The notes below the pieces were generated by a model, which searched no databases, was not told where the DNA came from, and saw only the letters and a list, made by a program, of their open reading frames with translations. Of a stretch of 64,000 bases of DNA, positions 9,377-16,014 are shown one piece after another. The position numbers and the translations under genes are program-made. The DNA comes from DATNPH01 sp036703315 (GTDB lineage: Bacteria; Cyanobacteriota; Cyanobacteriia; Cyanobacteriales; Coleofasciculaceae). Location: positions 11,048-75,047 of the forward strand of contig DATNPH010000060.1 in the NCBI GenBank assembly GCA_036703315.1. The letters run 5' to 3'. The stretch's first letter is position 1, and every line of letters begins with the position of its first letter.

Positions 9377-9556
9377 ATGACCAACACACCAAACGCACCA
9401 ATCACCAATCCTGAAGACCGTAACGCTGTCAAGTTCGGGTTCACCCCTCAATCTGAGATTTGGAATGGAAGACTGGCGATGCTTGGCTTTGTCATCGCTC
9501 TAGCTATTGAGCTATTTTCAAATCAAGGTGTTCTACATTTTTGGGGCTTACTGTAA
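9377..9556 (+). CDS. hli: High-light-inducible protein (Hlip/SCP), copy 1
   Basis: A 59-residue one-helix protein of the LHC superfamily. The chlorophyll-binding motif is EIWNGRLAML, with a single TM helix LGFVIALAIELF. Hlips protect and deliver chlorophyll during photosystem II assembly and repair in the thylakoid. The ATG is preceded by an AAAGGAA Shine-Dalgarno. The gene ends at TAA 9554-9556. It is about 85% identical to copy 2, which implies recent tandem duplication. Confidence 0.92.
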   Translation: MTNTPNAPITNPEDRNAVKFGFTPQSEIWNGRLAMLGFVIALAIELFSNQGVLHFWGLL

Positions 9557-9615
9557 GTCGTAAAAACAGACCTAATTCTGCAGACCATACAGCAATTAAC
9601 AACAGGAGCAAAAAA

Positions 9616-9795
9616 ATGGCTAATACACCAAACGCACCAATCACTAACCCTGAAGACCGCAACGCTGTCAAGTTTGGTTTCACCCCACAAGCTGAGATTT
9701 GGAATGGACGATTGGCAATGCTTGGCTTTGTTATTGCTCTAGGTATTGAGCTGTATTCAAATCAAGGCGTGCTGCACTTTTGGGGCTTAATTTAG
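9616..9795 (+). CDS. hli: High-light-inducible protein (Hlip/SCP), copy 2
   Basis: A 59-residue Hlip with EIWNGRLAML and one TM helix. An upstream in-frame TTG at 9541 would add 25 unrelated residues and overlap copy 1. The ATG at 9616 is chosen because it is preceded by ACAGGAGC and aligns with the starts of the sister copies. Role and location are as for the other Hlips: binding of chlorophyll and carotenoid in thylakoids under excess light. Confidence 0.93.
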   Translation: MANTPNAPITNPEDRNAVKFGFTPQAEIWNGRLAMLGFVIALGIELYSNQGVLHFWGLI

Positions 9796-9857
9796 GTCGA
9801 ATACAACTGGCTCTGAATTATTGACTGACCAATTAATCGACAAAAGGAAAAGAGGAA

Positions 9858-10046
9858 ATGGTTAACGCTAACAACTCACCAAACCAACCCATTACAGACC
9901 CGAAAGAGCGCAATGCGCTAGTAGGTGGCTTTACCCCACAAGCTGAAATTTTGAACGGACGTTTGGCAATGCTTGGGTTCGTTATTGCTCTAGCCATTGA
10001 GTTATTCTCTGGTCAGGGTGTTCTCCACTTTTGGGGATTAATCTAA
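9858..10046 (+). CDS. hli: High-light-inducible protein (Hlip/SCP), copy 3
   Basis: A 62-residue Hlip, the most diverged of the three (NALVGGFTPQAEILNGRLAM), retaining E, N/G, R and M of the chlorophyll-binding helix. It has a strong AAAGGAAAAGAGG ribosome-binding region just upstream. It is the last gene before the intrinsic terminator at 10079, so the array is probably one transcript. Confidence 0.93.
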   Translation: MVNANNSPNQPITDPKERNALVGGFTPQAEILNGRLAMLGFVIALAIELFSGQGVLHFWGLI

Positions 10047-10078
10047 GTAAGATACATCTCAAATAATCCTAATAGTAC

Positions 10079-10117
10079 AAACCTAGGAGGTTAACTAAAC
10101 CTCCTAGGTTTTTTTTG
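10079..10117 (+). terminator. Intrinsic terminator of the hli array
   Basis: AAACCTAGGAGGTT pairs with AACCTCCTAGGTTT across a short AACTA loop, followed by a run of T. This is a textbook rho-independent terminator 33 bp after the last hli gene. Confidence 0.9.
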
Positions 10118-10296
10118 ACCAGAAAAGAATTTAGAACTTACAAAATTTAATTAGAGAATCAAGAATAAAAATTTCCAATATCCGAAATCTACCGATTTGT
10201 ATAGGTGTCCTGTTTGATAAAGTTGACAGCCGTGTAGGTTAAGAGAAAGGTACAATAGAATTAAACTGTTGCAACAAGACAACAAACAAGACACTC

Positions 10297-11775
10297 ATGA
10301 CCACGGCTGCACCGGTTAAAACTCAGTACGAAGCAATTATTGGTCTAGAAACCCATTGTCAGCTGAGTACCCAAACCAAGATTTTCTCTGATTCCTCTAC
10401 AGAATTTGGGGCGACCCCGAATACAAACATTGACCCCATTTGTATGGGATTGCCGGGGGTATTGCCCGTACTGAATCAAAAGGTACTGGAATACGCTGTA
10501 AAAGCAGGTTTGTCGCTGAATTGCCAGATTGCACCTTATAGCAAATTTGACCGTAAACAGTATTTTTATCCCGATCTCCCCAAAAACTATCAAATTTCTC
10601 AGTACGACCTGCCAATTGCTGAGCATGGCTGGCTGGAAATTGAACTAACGGATGATACTGGTAACCCAATCCGCAAGAAGATTGGCATCACGCGCTTGCA
10701 CATGGAGGAAGATGCGGGAAAACTAGTCCACGCGGGGAGCGATCGCCTTTCCGGTTCCACATACTCCTTGGTTGATTACAACCGTGCTGGGGTGCCACTA
10801 ATCGAAATTGTCTCAGAACCGGATATGCGATCGGGTCAAGAGGCAGCGGAGTATGCCCAGGAACTACGCCGGATTATGCGGTATATCGGTGTTAGTGACG
10901 GCAATATGCAGGAAGGCTCTCTACGCTGCGATGTCAATATTTCTGTGCGACCTTTTGGTCATAAGGAGTTTGGCACCAAGGTCGAAATCAAAAACATGAA
11001 CTCCTTCAACGCTATACAGAAAGCGATTGAATACGAAATCGAGCGCCAAATCGCAGCTGTTGAAGCTGGGGAACGTATCGTCCAAGAAACTCGACTTTGG
11101 GAAGAAGGCAGTCAACGTACTATTAGTATGCGAGTGAAGGAAGGCTCTAGCGACTACCGCTATTTCCCGGAACCTGACCTCCCTCCCATTGAAGTATCAA
11201 AAGAGCAGTTAGAGCAATGGCGTAGCCAACTCCCGGAACTGCCTGCGCAGAAACGGCATCGCTATGAAAGTGAATTAGGGCTTTCTGCGTATGATGCCCG
11301 TGTGTTGACGGATGATCGGCAAGTAGCGGAGTATTTTGAAGCTACAGTCGCCGCTAACGCCAATCCTAAACAAGTGGCTAACTGGGTAATGGGAGACATT
11401 GCGGCTTATCTCAACAAGGAGAAACTACTGATTGGGGATGTTGCACTCAAACCCGTCACGCTAGCCGAAATGGTTAACCAGATTGAAAAAGGCACGATTA
11501 ACGGTAAGACTGCCAAAGAAAATCTCCCTAAACTCCTGTCAGGAGAAATTTCTTTAGAAAAAATCTTGGAGGGGAATACCCAAATCTCTGACCCAGATGC
11601 ACTCGCAGGCATCATTGATGAGATACTCGTCGCTAATCCCGATAAACTCGAACAATATCGCAAGGGTAAAACCAAGCTCCAAGGCTTCTTTGTTGGAGAG
11701 GTGATGAAGCAAACCAAAGGACGGGCTAACCCTAAGCTGACCAACCAAATTCTGAACCAGAAGCTCAACGGTTAG
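10297..11775 (+). CDS. gatB: Asp/Glu-tRNA(Asn/Gln) amidotransferase subunit B
   Basis: A 492-residue GatB, the tRNA-binding and kinase-like subunit of GatCAB, which converts Glu-tRNA(Gln) and Asp-tRNA(Asn) to the amidated forms in the cytoplasm. Recognisable family segments are YEAIIGLETHCQL at the N-terminus, DFxRKQYFYPDLPKNYQ-type text near residue 90, and the C-terminal YqeY-like helical tail ending in KGRANPKLTNQILNQKL. Length is normal for the family. gatA and gatC are not nearby. A hairpin with a T-run follows at 11862. Confidence 0.97.
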   Translation: MTTAAPVKTQYEAIIGLETHCQLSTQTKIFSDSSTEFGATPNTNIDPICMGLPGVLPVLNQKVLEYAVKAGLSLNCQIAPYSKFDRKQYFYPDLPKNYQISQYDLPIAEHGWLEIELTDDTGNPIRKKIGITRLHMEEDAGKLVHAGSDRLSGSTYSLVDYNRAGVPLIEIVSEPDMRSGQEAAEYAQELRRIMRYIGVSDGNMQEGSLRCDVNISVRPFGHKEFGTKVEIKNMNSFNAIQKAIEYEIERQIAAVEAGERIVQETRLWEEGSQRTISMRVKEGSSDYRYFPEPDLPPIEVSKEQLEQWRSQLPELPAQKRHRYESELGLSAYDARVLTDDRQVAEYFEATVAANANPKQVANWVMGDIAAYLNKEKLLIGDVALKPVTLAEMVNQIEKGTINGKTAKENLPKLLSGEISLEKILEGNTQISDPDALAGIIDEILVANPDKLEQYRKGKTKLQGFFVGEVMKQTKGRANPKLTNQILNQKLNG

Positions 11776-11861
11776 TACGTTGTGGTGATAAAAAACGGCA
11801 AAGCAGAAGGTTCTACCTGTATGCTACGCAGAAGCCTTTAGGCAGGACGAACTACGAGAAG

Positions 11862-11890
11862 AAGAGGGGGCGTTGAACCCCCTCTTTTTC
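11862..11890 (+). terminator. Intrinsic terminator after gatB
   Basis: AGAGGGGG pairs with CCCCCTCT around a CGTTGAA loop and is followed by TTTTTC. It lies 87 bp after the gatB stop codon. Confidence 0.8.
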
Positions 11891-12309
11891 TATGTAGTAC
11901 TGCTTGATAGCCTTTGTATCAAGAATCGACGTATGATGTGTAAGTTTGTCTGGGGACGCGATCGCTATCTGAAATGAAGCAAACAACTGAGGCACTGAAG
12001 AAAGCCTACTATTGTGTAAAATGTCCGTCTCTCTATTAGCAGTAGTATATTTTTTATCCTTAATTGTCAAGATCAGTTTCCACTCAGTGAAATAACCCTT
12101 AACTGATCTAGTCAATCCCCATATTTAGCAAGGATGCTAGAGAAGAGGTAAAGAAAAGTCCTAATCCCAAGTTGCAAGCAAAGAGATTACTCACCTGCTT
12201 CCCTACATGCAAAAGACAGGTCTGAATGCAACTTTCTATGAGGAGCGTTTACTGCCCGAAGGCGCTAAGTGAAAGCTTCACTTAGAATTTCATGGAAACA
12301 ACAAAATAG

Positions 12310-12343
12310 GGGGTATTACCCCTCAAGTTATTGGTGATATATT
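12310..12343 (+). promoter_or_regulatory. Putative promoter and dyad of repeat unit 1
   Basis: The -10-like TATATT is at 12338-12343. A perfect dyad GGGGTA-T-TACCCC is centred at 12316, 22 bp before the -10. The dyad bases differ from units 2-4 on both arms, yet pairing symmetry is kept. Confidence 0.45.
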
Positions 12344-12349
12344 GTGATA

Positions 12350-12403
12350 AGTAGATGCACCCTGATGATTGGGAGAGCCGCTTAGGCGTCTCTCCTTTTT
12401 TTT
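12350..12403 (+). ncRNA. Putative small RNA, unit 1 (~54 nt)
   Basis: The predicted transcript starts about 7 nt after TATATT and ends in a hairpin (GGGAGAG-C-CGC, loop TTAG, GCG-T-CTCTCC) followed by eight T residues. The 5' part GTAGATGCACCCTGATGAT is unpaired and identical in all four units. Existence is inferred from promoter, terminator and repetition. Confidence 0.5.
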
Positions 12404-12440
12404 GGCATTTTCCAGCTGGGCAAAGAAAATATCGTAAATA

Positions 12441-12474
12441 GGGGGTGACACCCCCCACCCCAAACAACTATACT
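12441..12474 (+). promoter_or_regulatory. Putative promoter and dyad of repeat unit 2
   Basis: GTGACA (12445-12450), an 18 bp spacer and TATACT (12469-12474) form a sigma70-type promoter. The dyad GGGGGTG-A-CACCCCC is centred at 12448 and covers the -35, a natural place for a repressor operator. Confidence 0.55.
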
Positions 12475-12480
12475 TATGAG

Positions 12481-12535
12481 AAGTAGATGCACCCTGATGA
12501 TCGGGAGAGTCGCTTAGGCGTCTCTCTTTTTTTTT
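12481..12535 (+). ncRNA. Putative small RNA, unit 2 (~55 nt)
   Basis: The predicted start is near 12481. The terminator hairpin GGGAGAG-T-CGC / GCG-T-CTCTC with loop TTAG is at 12503-12526, followed by a run of T to 12535. No ORF with a ribosome-binding site fits in the transcript. Confidence 0.55.
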
Positions 12536-12576
12536 GGCATTTTTCAGCTGGGCAAAGAAAATATCGTAAATAGGGG

Positions 12577-12606
12577 GCGACACCCCCCACCCCGAACAAC
12601 TATACT
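12577..12606 (+). promoter_or_regulatory. Putative promoter of repeat unit 3
   Basis: GCGACA (12577-12582), an 18 bp spacer and TATACT (12601-12606). The G/C dyad over the -35 has one mismatch in this unit (GGGGGCGACACCCCC). Confidence 0.5.
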
Positions 12607-12612
12607 TATGAG

Positions 12613-12667
12613 AAGTAGATGCACCCTGATGATCGGGAGAGTCGCTTAGGCGTCTCTCTTTTTTTTT
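12613..12667 (+). ncRNA. Putative small RNA, unit 3 (~55 nt)
   Basis: Same sequence as unit 2 across the predicted transcript, with the hairpin at 12635-12658 and a T-run to 12667. Confidence 0.55.
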
Positions 12668-12702
12668 GGCATTTTCCGGCTGGGCAAAGAAAACTCAGAA
12701 TA

Positions 12703-12736
12703 GGGGGTGACACCCCCCACCCCAAACAACTATACT
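12703..12736 (+). promoter_or_regulatory. Putative promoter and dyad of repeat unit 4
   Basis: GTGACA (12707-12712), an 18 bp spacer and TATACT (12731-12736), with the intact GGGGGTG-A-CACCCCC dyad centred at 12710. Confidence 0.55.
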
Positions 12737-12742
12737 TATGAG

Positions 12743-12795
12743 AAGTAGATGCACCCTGATGATCGGGAGAGTCGCTTAGGCGTCTCTCTTTTTTT
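12743..12795 (+). ncRNA. Putative small RNA, unit 4 (~53 nt)
   Basis: Same predicted transcript as units 2 and 3, ending in the hairpin at 12765-12788 and a T-run to 12795. The repeat similarity stops directly after this terminator, so the array boundary coincides with the predicted RNA end. Confidence 0.55.
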
Positions 12796-12829
12796 GTTTT
12801 TCTACCATTGTAAAACTCACGTTGAACAG

Positions 12830-13382
12830 TACCACGACTGTCGCTGTTTCCAACAAGGCGATCACGCTTTATCAACTTTGGAGATAACGATCTGCCTCGT
12901 ACCAGGCTCGAGAATTTACTTTCGCAGAGTTGGGTTTTATCCCTTAATTCTTTCTCCTTATTGCTAATTTGGGCTGTAAATTCGTATTAATGCTAGTTTC
13001 AATTATTGGTTAGCAGGAGAAATGATCTATCATAAATTTAGGCTGTTTTTAATAAAATTAATTACAATATTGTTTCTTCTTCATGAAGTTATGCTAAAGA
13101 TAGCCATCTCTATATAAATTTATTGTGAAGCTACCTTAGTAGATAACTTGATAGGAAACATAATCTAGAGTCCTTGCATAGTCTTTGTTTATAGCGTTAC
13201 TCATACTGTCTATTCTCTGAAAACCTAAGTAGAAATTGAATTGGCTGATAGTTTTAAAATTAGAAGTGACTACTTGCATCGACGGGTGTAATGATTGGGA
13301 ACTCAACTGAGCTAGAAGTTGTCAAATTAGCAAGGGTGACGGACAATAAATGCTCACAACATCTAGCCAATCATGCGTTGAG
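12830..13382. other. AT-rich gene-free stretch
   Basis: No convincing gene is seen between the small-RNA array and the MITE-like element ahead of the GH5 gene. The sequence is AT-rich, with stop codons in all frames. It may hold the GH5 promoter, but no clear -35/-10 pair stands out. Confidence 0.5.
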
Positions 13383-13474
13383 TAGACCTCTTGCAAAAGT
13401 CAGTCTGACGACATTTTGACTTTACAACTGAAAAAGGGATAGCTCATCACTTTGGTATTTATGCAAGAGGTTTA
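13383..13474. mobile_element. Short MITE-like element
   Basis: The left end TAGACCTCTTGCAAAAG and the right end, whose complement reads TAAACCTCTTGCATAAATA, share an inverted AxACCTCTTGCA core about 90 bp apart. ACCTCTTGCA ends resemble those of insertion sequences common in cyanobacteria. No coding capacity. It lies 43 bp before the GH5 start and could affect its promoter. Confidence 0.5.
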
Positions 13475-13517
13475 GTTCAGTTTAGTTCTCTTGTTCTTAC
13501 CAAGTTAAGCAACAAAT

Positions 13518-15755
13518 ATGTCTAGATTTTTTCAGCAGCTCTCGCACGTTACCCGCGTCACATCAGTATTCATGCTGACGGGTCTTGATCGCTTGAGACA
13601 ATTTCAACTGCGTAAGACTTTGTCCAATATCATGCGATCGCTAGGGTTATCGCATTCGCATCAGCATAGTTCCTTTGCCAATTGGGGTACGGCAGTAGCA
13701 AAGGAACGAAATGTGCACGTAGTGCGATCGCGACACACAAAACACAGTAGGGGCGTATTGCAACACGTTCCTAAGGAGAAACGAACTGGTTTTAGAGCCG
13801 ACTCAACAATGATCTGGGTTGGGTTCGCCTTAGCGCTGTTAGCGCACATTGGGTTTGCTTGGTTTTCTCCCAGTCCTGTGCAGGCAATTAGTTCGCCAAT
13901 AAGAATTGAGCTACCGCTTTCAGCTCAAGGCTCAAAAATCGTCGATGCCACGGGTAAGGCAGTATCACTTAGAGGAGTGAACTGGTTTGGTATAGAGACA
14001 GGATTGCATGCTCCCGATGGCTTGTGGAAGCGGGATTACAAGGACATGTTGGGGCAAATCAAAAGCTTAGGATACAACGTGATCCGGCTTCCCTACTCGG
14101 TGCAATCTCTGAGAGCCTCCAATGTAATGGGCATTGACTACAGCATCGGCAGTAATAAAGACCTGCAAGGTAAATCACCCTTAGAGGTGATGGATGCCGT
14201 TGTTCAGGAGGCTGATCGACAGGGATTGTTAATTCTACTGGATTCTCATCGGCTTAATGACCAACGTATTCCGGAGTTGTGGTACGGTGACGGGTTTACC
14301 GAAGCTGACTGGATTGACACCTGGAAACTGTTGGCAACCCGTTACAAAAATCAAGCTAACGTGATTGGAGCTGACCTGAAAAACGAGCCTCATGGTCAAG
14401 CTAGCTGGGGTACAAATGACCAAGCAACTGATTGGCGACTGGCAGCAGAGCGGGCTGGCAATGCTATTCTCAACGTCAACCCTAATTGGCTGATTGTCGT
14501 TGAAGGTGTTGAGAGGAATGTTCCTGGTCAGAAGCTACAGTACCACTGGATGGGTGCCAATCTGGAGGGGGTTGATCGCTTCCCAGTACGATTGTCACGT
14601 TCCAACAAGCTAGTCTATTCTCCCCATGAGTACGGCCCAGGAGTCTTCAATCAGCCATGGTTTTCCGAACCAACTTTTCCCAACAATCTCGAAAGCCGTT
14701 GGGAAACTGGATGGAACTATATTGCTACCAAAGGAATTGCTCCTATCTTGATTGGAGAGTTTGGCGGGCGGCAGATAGACCCTAGCTCCAAGGAAGGTGT
14801 TTGGCAACGGAAGCTTGTGGACTTCATCCGTCAAAAAGATTTGAGCTTCGCCTACTGGAGTTGGAATCCTAACAGCGTTGATACGGGCGGCATCCTGCAA
14901 GATGACTGGGTTAGTGTTGATGCTTCGAAGCAAGAACTGCTTCAAGGCGTGCTAGTTGCACTCAACTTTCCTTCAACCTCTCCACCGATTCCTACCCCCT
15001 CTCCAGCTCCAAGTCCACAACCGATTCCTACTCCCTCCCCAACTCCAAGCCTACAACCTACTCCTACTCCCTCCCCAACTCAAGGTTCCCTGAAGATCGC
15101 CTCTAACATGCAATCAGATTGGCAATCGGGATTTTGTGTGAATCTGCAGGTTACCAATTCGGGAAACACTAGCATTCGGGATTGGCAAGTGACATTCCAG
15201 ATGAATCAGGCTGCCATCAATAATAGTTGGAACGGTAGTTTCAACTCCCAAGGTTCACAGTATGTGGCTACTCCCTTGGATTGGGGACGAGTCATCGAGC
15301 CAGGACAAAGCCGAGAGTTAGGATTCTGTGCTAACAAGCTTGGAGCTGATTACCAGCCTCGACAAGTCTCTGTCGCTGCCATCAGTTCAACTTCAAGTTC
15401 CAAATCCAATTTTAGTGTCCCTACAACAGCTAAAAGTCTTTCTAAAACGGCTTCGTCTCAGCTGAAAGTGGCGTCTAACATGCATTCAGATTGGCAAGAC
15501 GGTTTTTGCATGAGCTTACAGGTTGCCAATCAGGGCAATACTACCGTTCGCGACTGGCAAGTGAAATTCAACATGAATCAAGCTGCCATTAATAATAGTT
15601 GGAATGGTAGTTTCAAAGCGCAAGGCTCACAGTATGTGGTCACTCCCTTGGATTGGGCACAGGTAATCGAACCGGGGCAAAGCCAAGAGTTAGGATTCTG
15701 TGCTAACAAGCTTGGGTCTGATTATCGACCTCAGCAAGTATCTGTCTCAACGTAA
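13518..15755 (+). CDS. Membrane-anchored GH5 cellulase with two CBM2-like domains
   Basis: A 745-residue glycoside hydrolase. An unusual basic N-terminal region of about 95 residues precedes a hydrophobic helix (IWVGFALALLAHIGFAWF), acting as a late signal or anchor ending at PVQA. The GH5 domain (about 125-490) has the acid/base Glu290 in KNEPHG and the nucleophile Glu414 in GEFGG. A Pro/Thr/Ser linker (about 490-522) leads to two homologous CBM2-like modules (about 524-618 and 650-745), each with paired Cys and conserved Trp. It should cleave beta-1,4-glucan outside the cytoplasmic membrane. It faces the cellulose synthase gene convergently 259 bp away, so it may edit or release the product made there. 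An internal later start is possible. Confidence 0.88.
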   Translation: MSRFFQQLSHVTRVTSVFMLTGLDRLRQFQLRKTLSNIMRSLGLSHSHQHSSFANWGTAVAKERNVHVVRSRHTKHSRGVLQHVPKEKRTGFRADSTMIWVGFALALLAHIGFAWFSPSPVQAISSPIRIELPLSAQGSKIVDATGKAVSLRGVNWFGIETGLHAPDGLWKRDYKDMLGQIKSLGYNVIRLPYSVQSLRASNVMGIDYSIGSNKDLQGKSPLEVMDAVVQEADRQGLLILLDSHRLNDQRIPELWYGDGFTEADWIDTWKLLATRYKNQANVIGADLKNEPHGQASWGTNDQATDWRLAAERAGNAILNVNPNWLIVVEGVERNVPGQKLQYHWMGANLEGVDRFPVRLSRSNKLVYSPHEYGPGVFNQPWFSEPTFPNNLESRWETGWNYIATKGIAPILIGEFGGRQIDPSSKEGVWQRKLVDFIRQKDLSFAYWSWNPNSVDTGGILQDDWVSVDASKQELLQGVLVALNFPSTSPPIPTPSPAPSPQPIPTPSPTPSLQPTPTPSPTQGSLKIASNMQSDWQSGFCVNLQVTNSGNTSIRDWQVTFQMNQAAINNSWNGSFNSQGSQYVATPLDWGRVIEPGQSRELGFCANKLGADYQPRQVSVAAISSTSSSKSNFSVPTTAKSLSKTASSQLKVASNMHSDWQDGFCMSLQVANQGNTTVRDWQVKFNMNQAAINNSWNGSFKAQGSQYVVTPLDWAQVIEPGQSQELGFCANKLGSDYRPQQVSVST

Positions 15756-15785
15756 TAAATTCTTGCACTGAATCAAAAATGCAGT

Positions 15786-15821
15786 GATGAGGAGGTGAGG
15801 AAATTAACCCTTTCCTCATCA
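15786..15821. terminator. Hairpin between convergent GH5 and bcsA genes
   Basis: GATGAGGA pairs with TCCTCATC across a roughly 20 nt loop. It lacks a clear T-run on either strand but lies between two convergent stop codons, so a bidirectional terminator role is plausible. Confidence 0.35.
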
Positions 15822-16014
15822 AGATCAGCAATATAGCGGTTCTTAGTTGCATAGTCGATTGTTCCTAACATCAGTTAAATCGGTAAGTTATTTTAGCGCG
15901 ACTCCTAAGCTGATGTGCCTTTAAATAGCATCTTCGTTTCCCCCTGCTTCTCCTGCCTCCCCTGTCTCGCCTGGCTCTCATCATGCAAACCGATTACTGA
16001 TTTTGAATGGCTTA

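Larger units (their letters stand above)
12303..12797 (+). repeat. Four tandem ~132 bp direct repeats
   Basis: The landmark GTAGATGCACCCTGATGAT begins at 12351, 12483, 12615 and 12745, giving periods of 132, 132 and 130 bp. Units 2-4 are nearly identical; unit 1 is diverged upstream of its -10 but matches in the transcribed part. Each unit holds a GC dyad, a -10 hexamer and a terminator hairpin. Because 132 is divisible by 3, minus-strand ORFs run through the array, but they look like artefacts. The spacing and length do not fit CRISPR. Confidence 0.95.

Noticed and set aside
12303..12797. CRISPR array
   Set aside because: The units are about 132 bp with no alternating short repeat and unique spacer, and no cas genes are nearby.
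12282..12875. Minus-strand ORFs of 61-89 codons through the tandem repeats
   Set aside because: They stay open only because the 132 bp period is divisible by 3. They repeat the same peptide, have no ribosome-binding site, and lie antisense to promoter and terminator signals.
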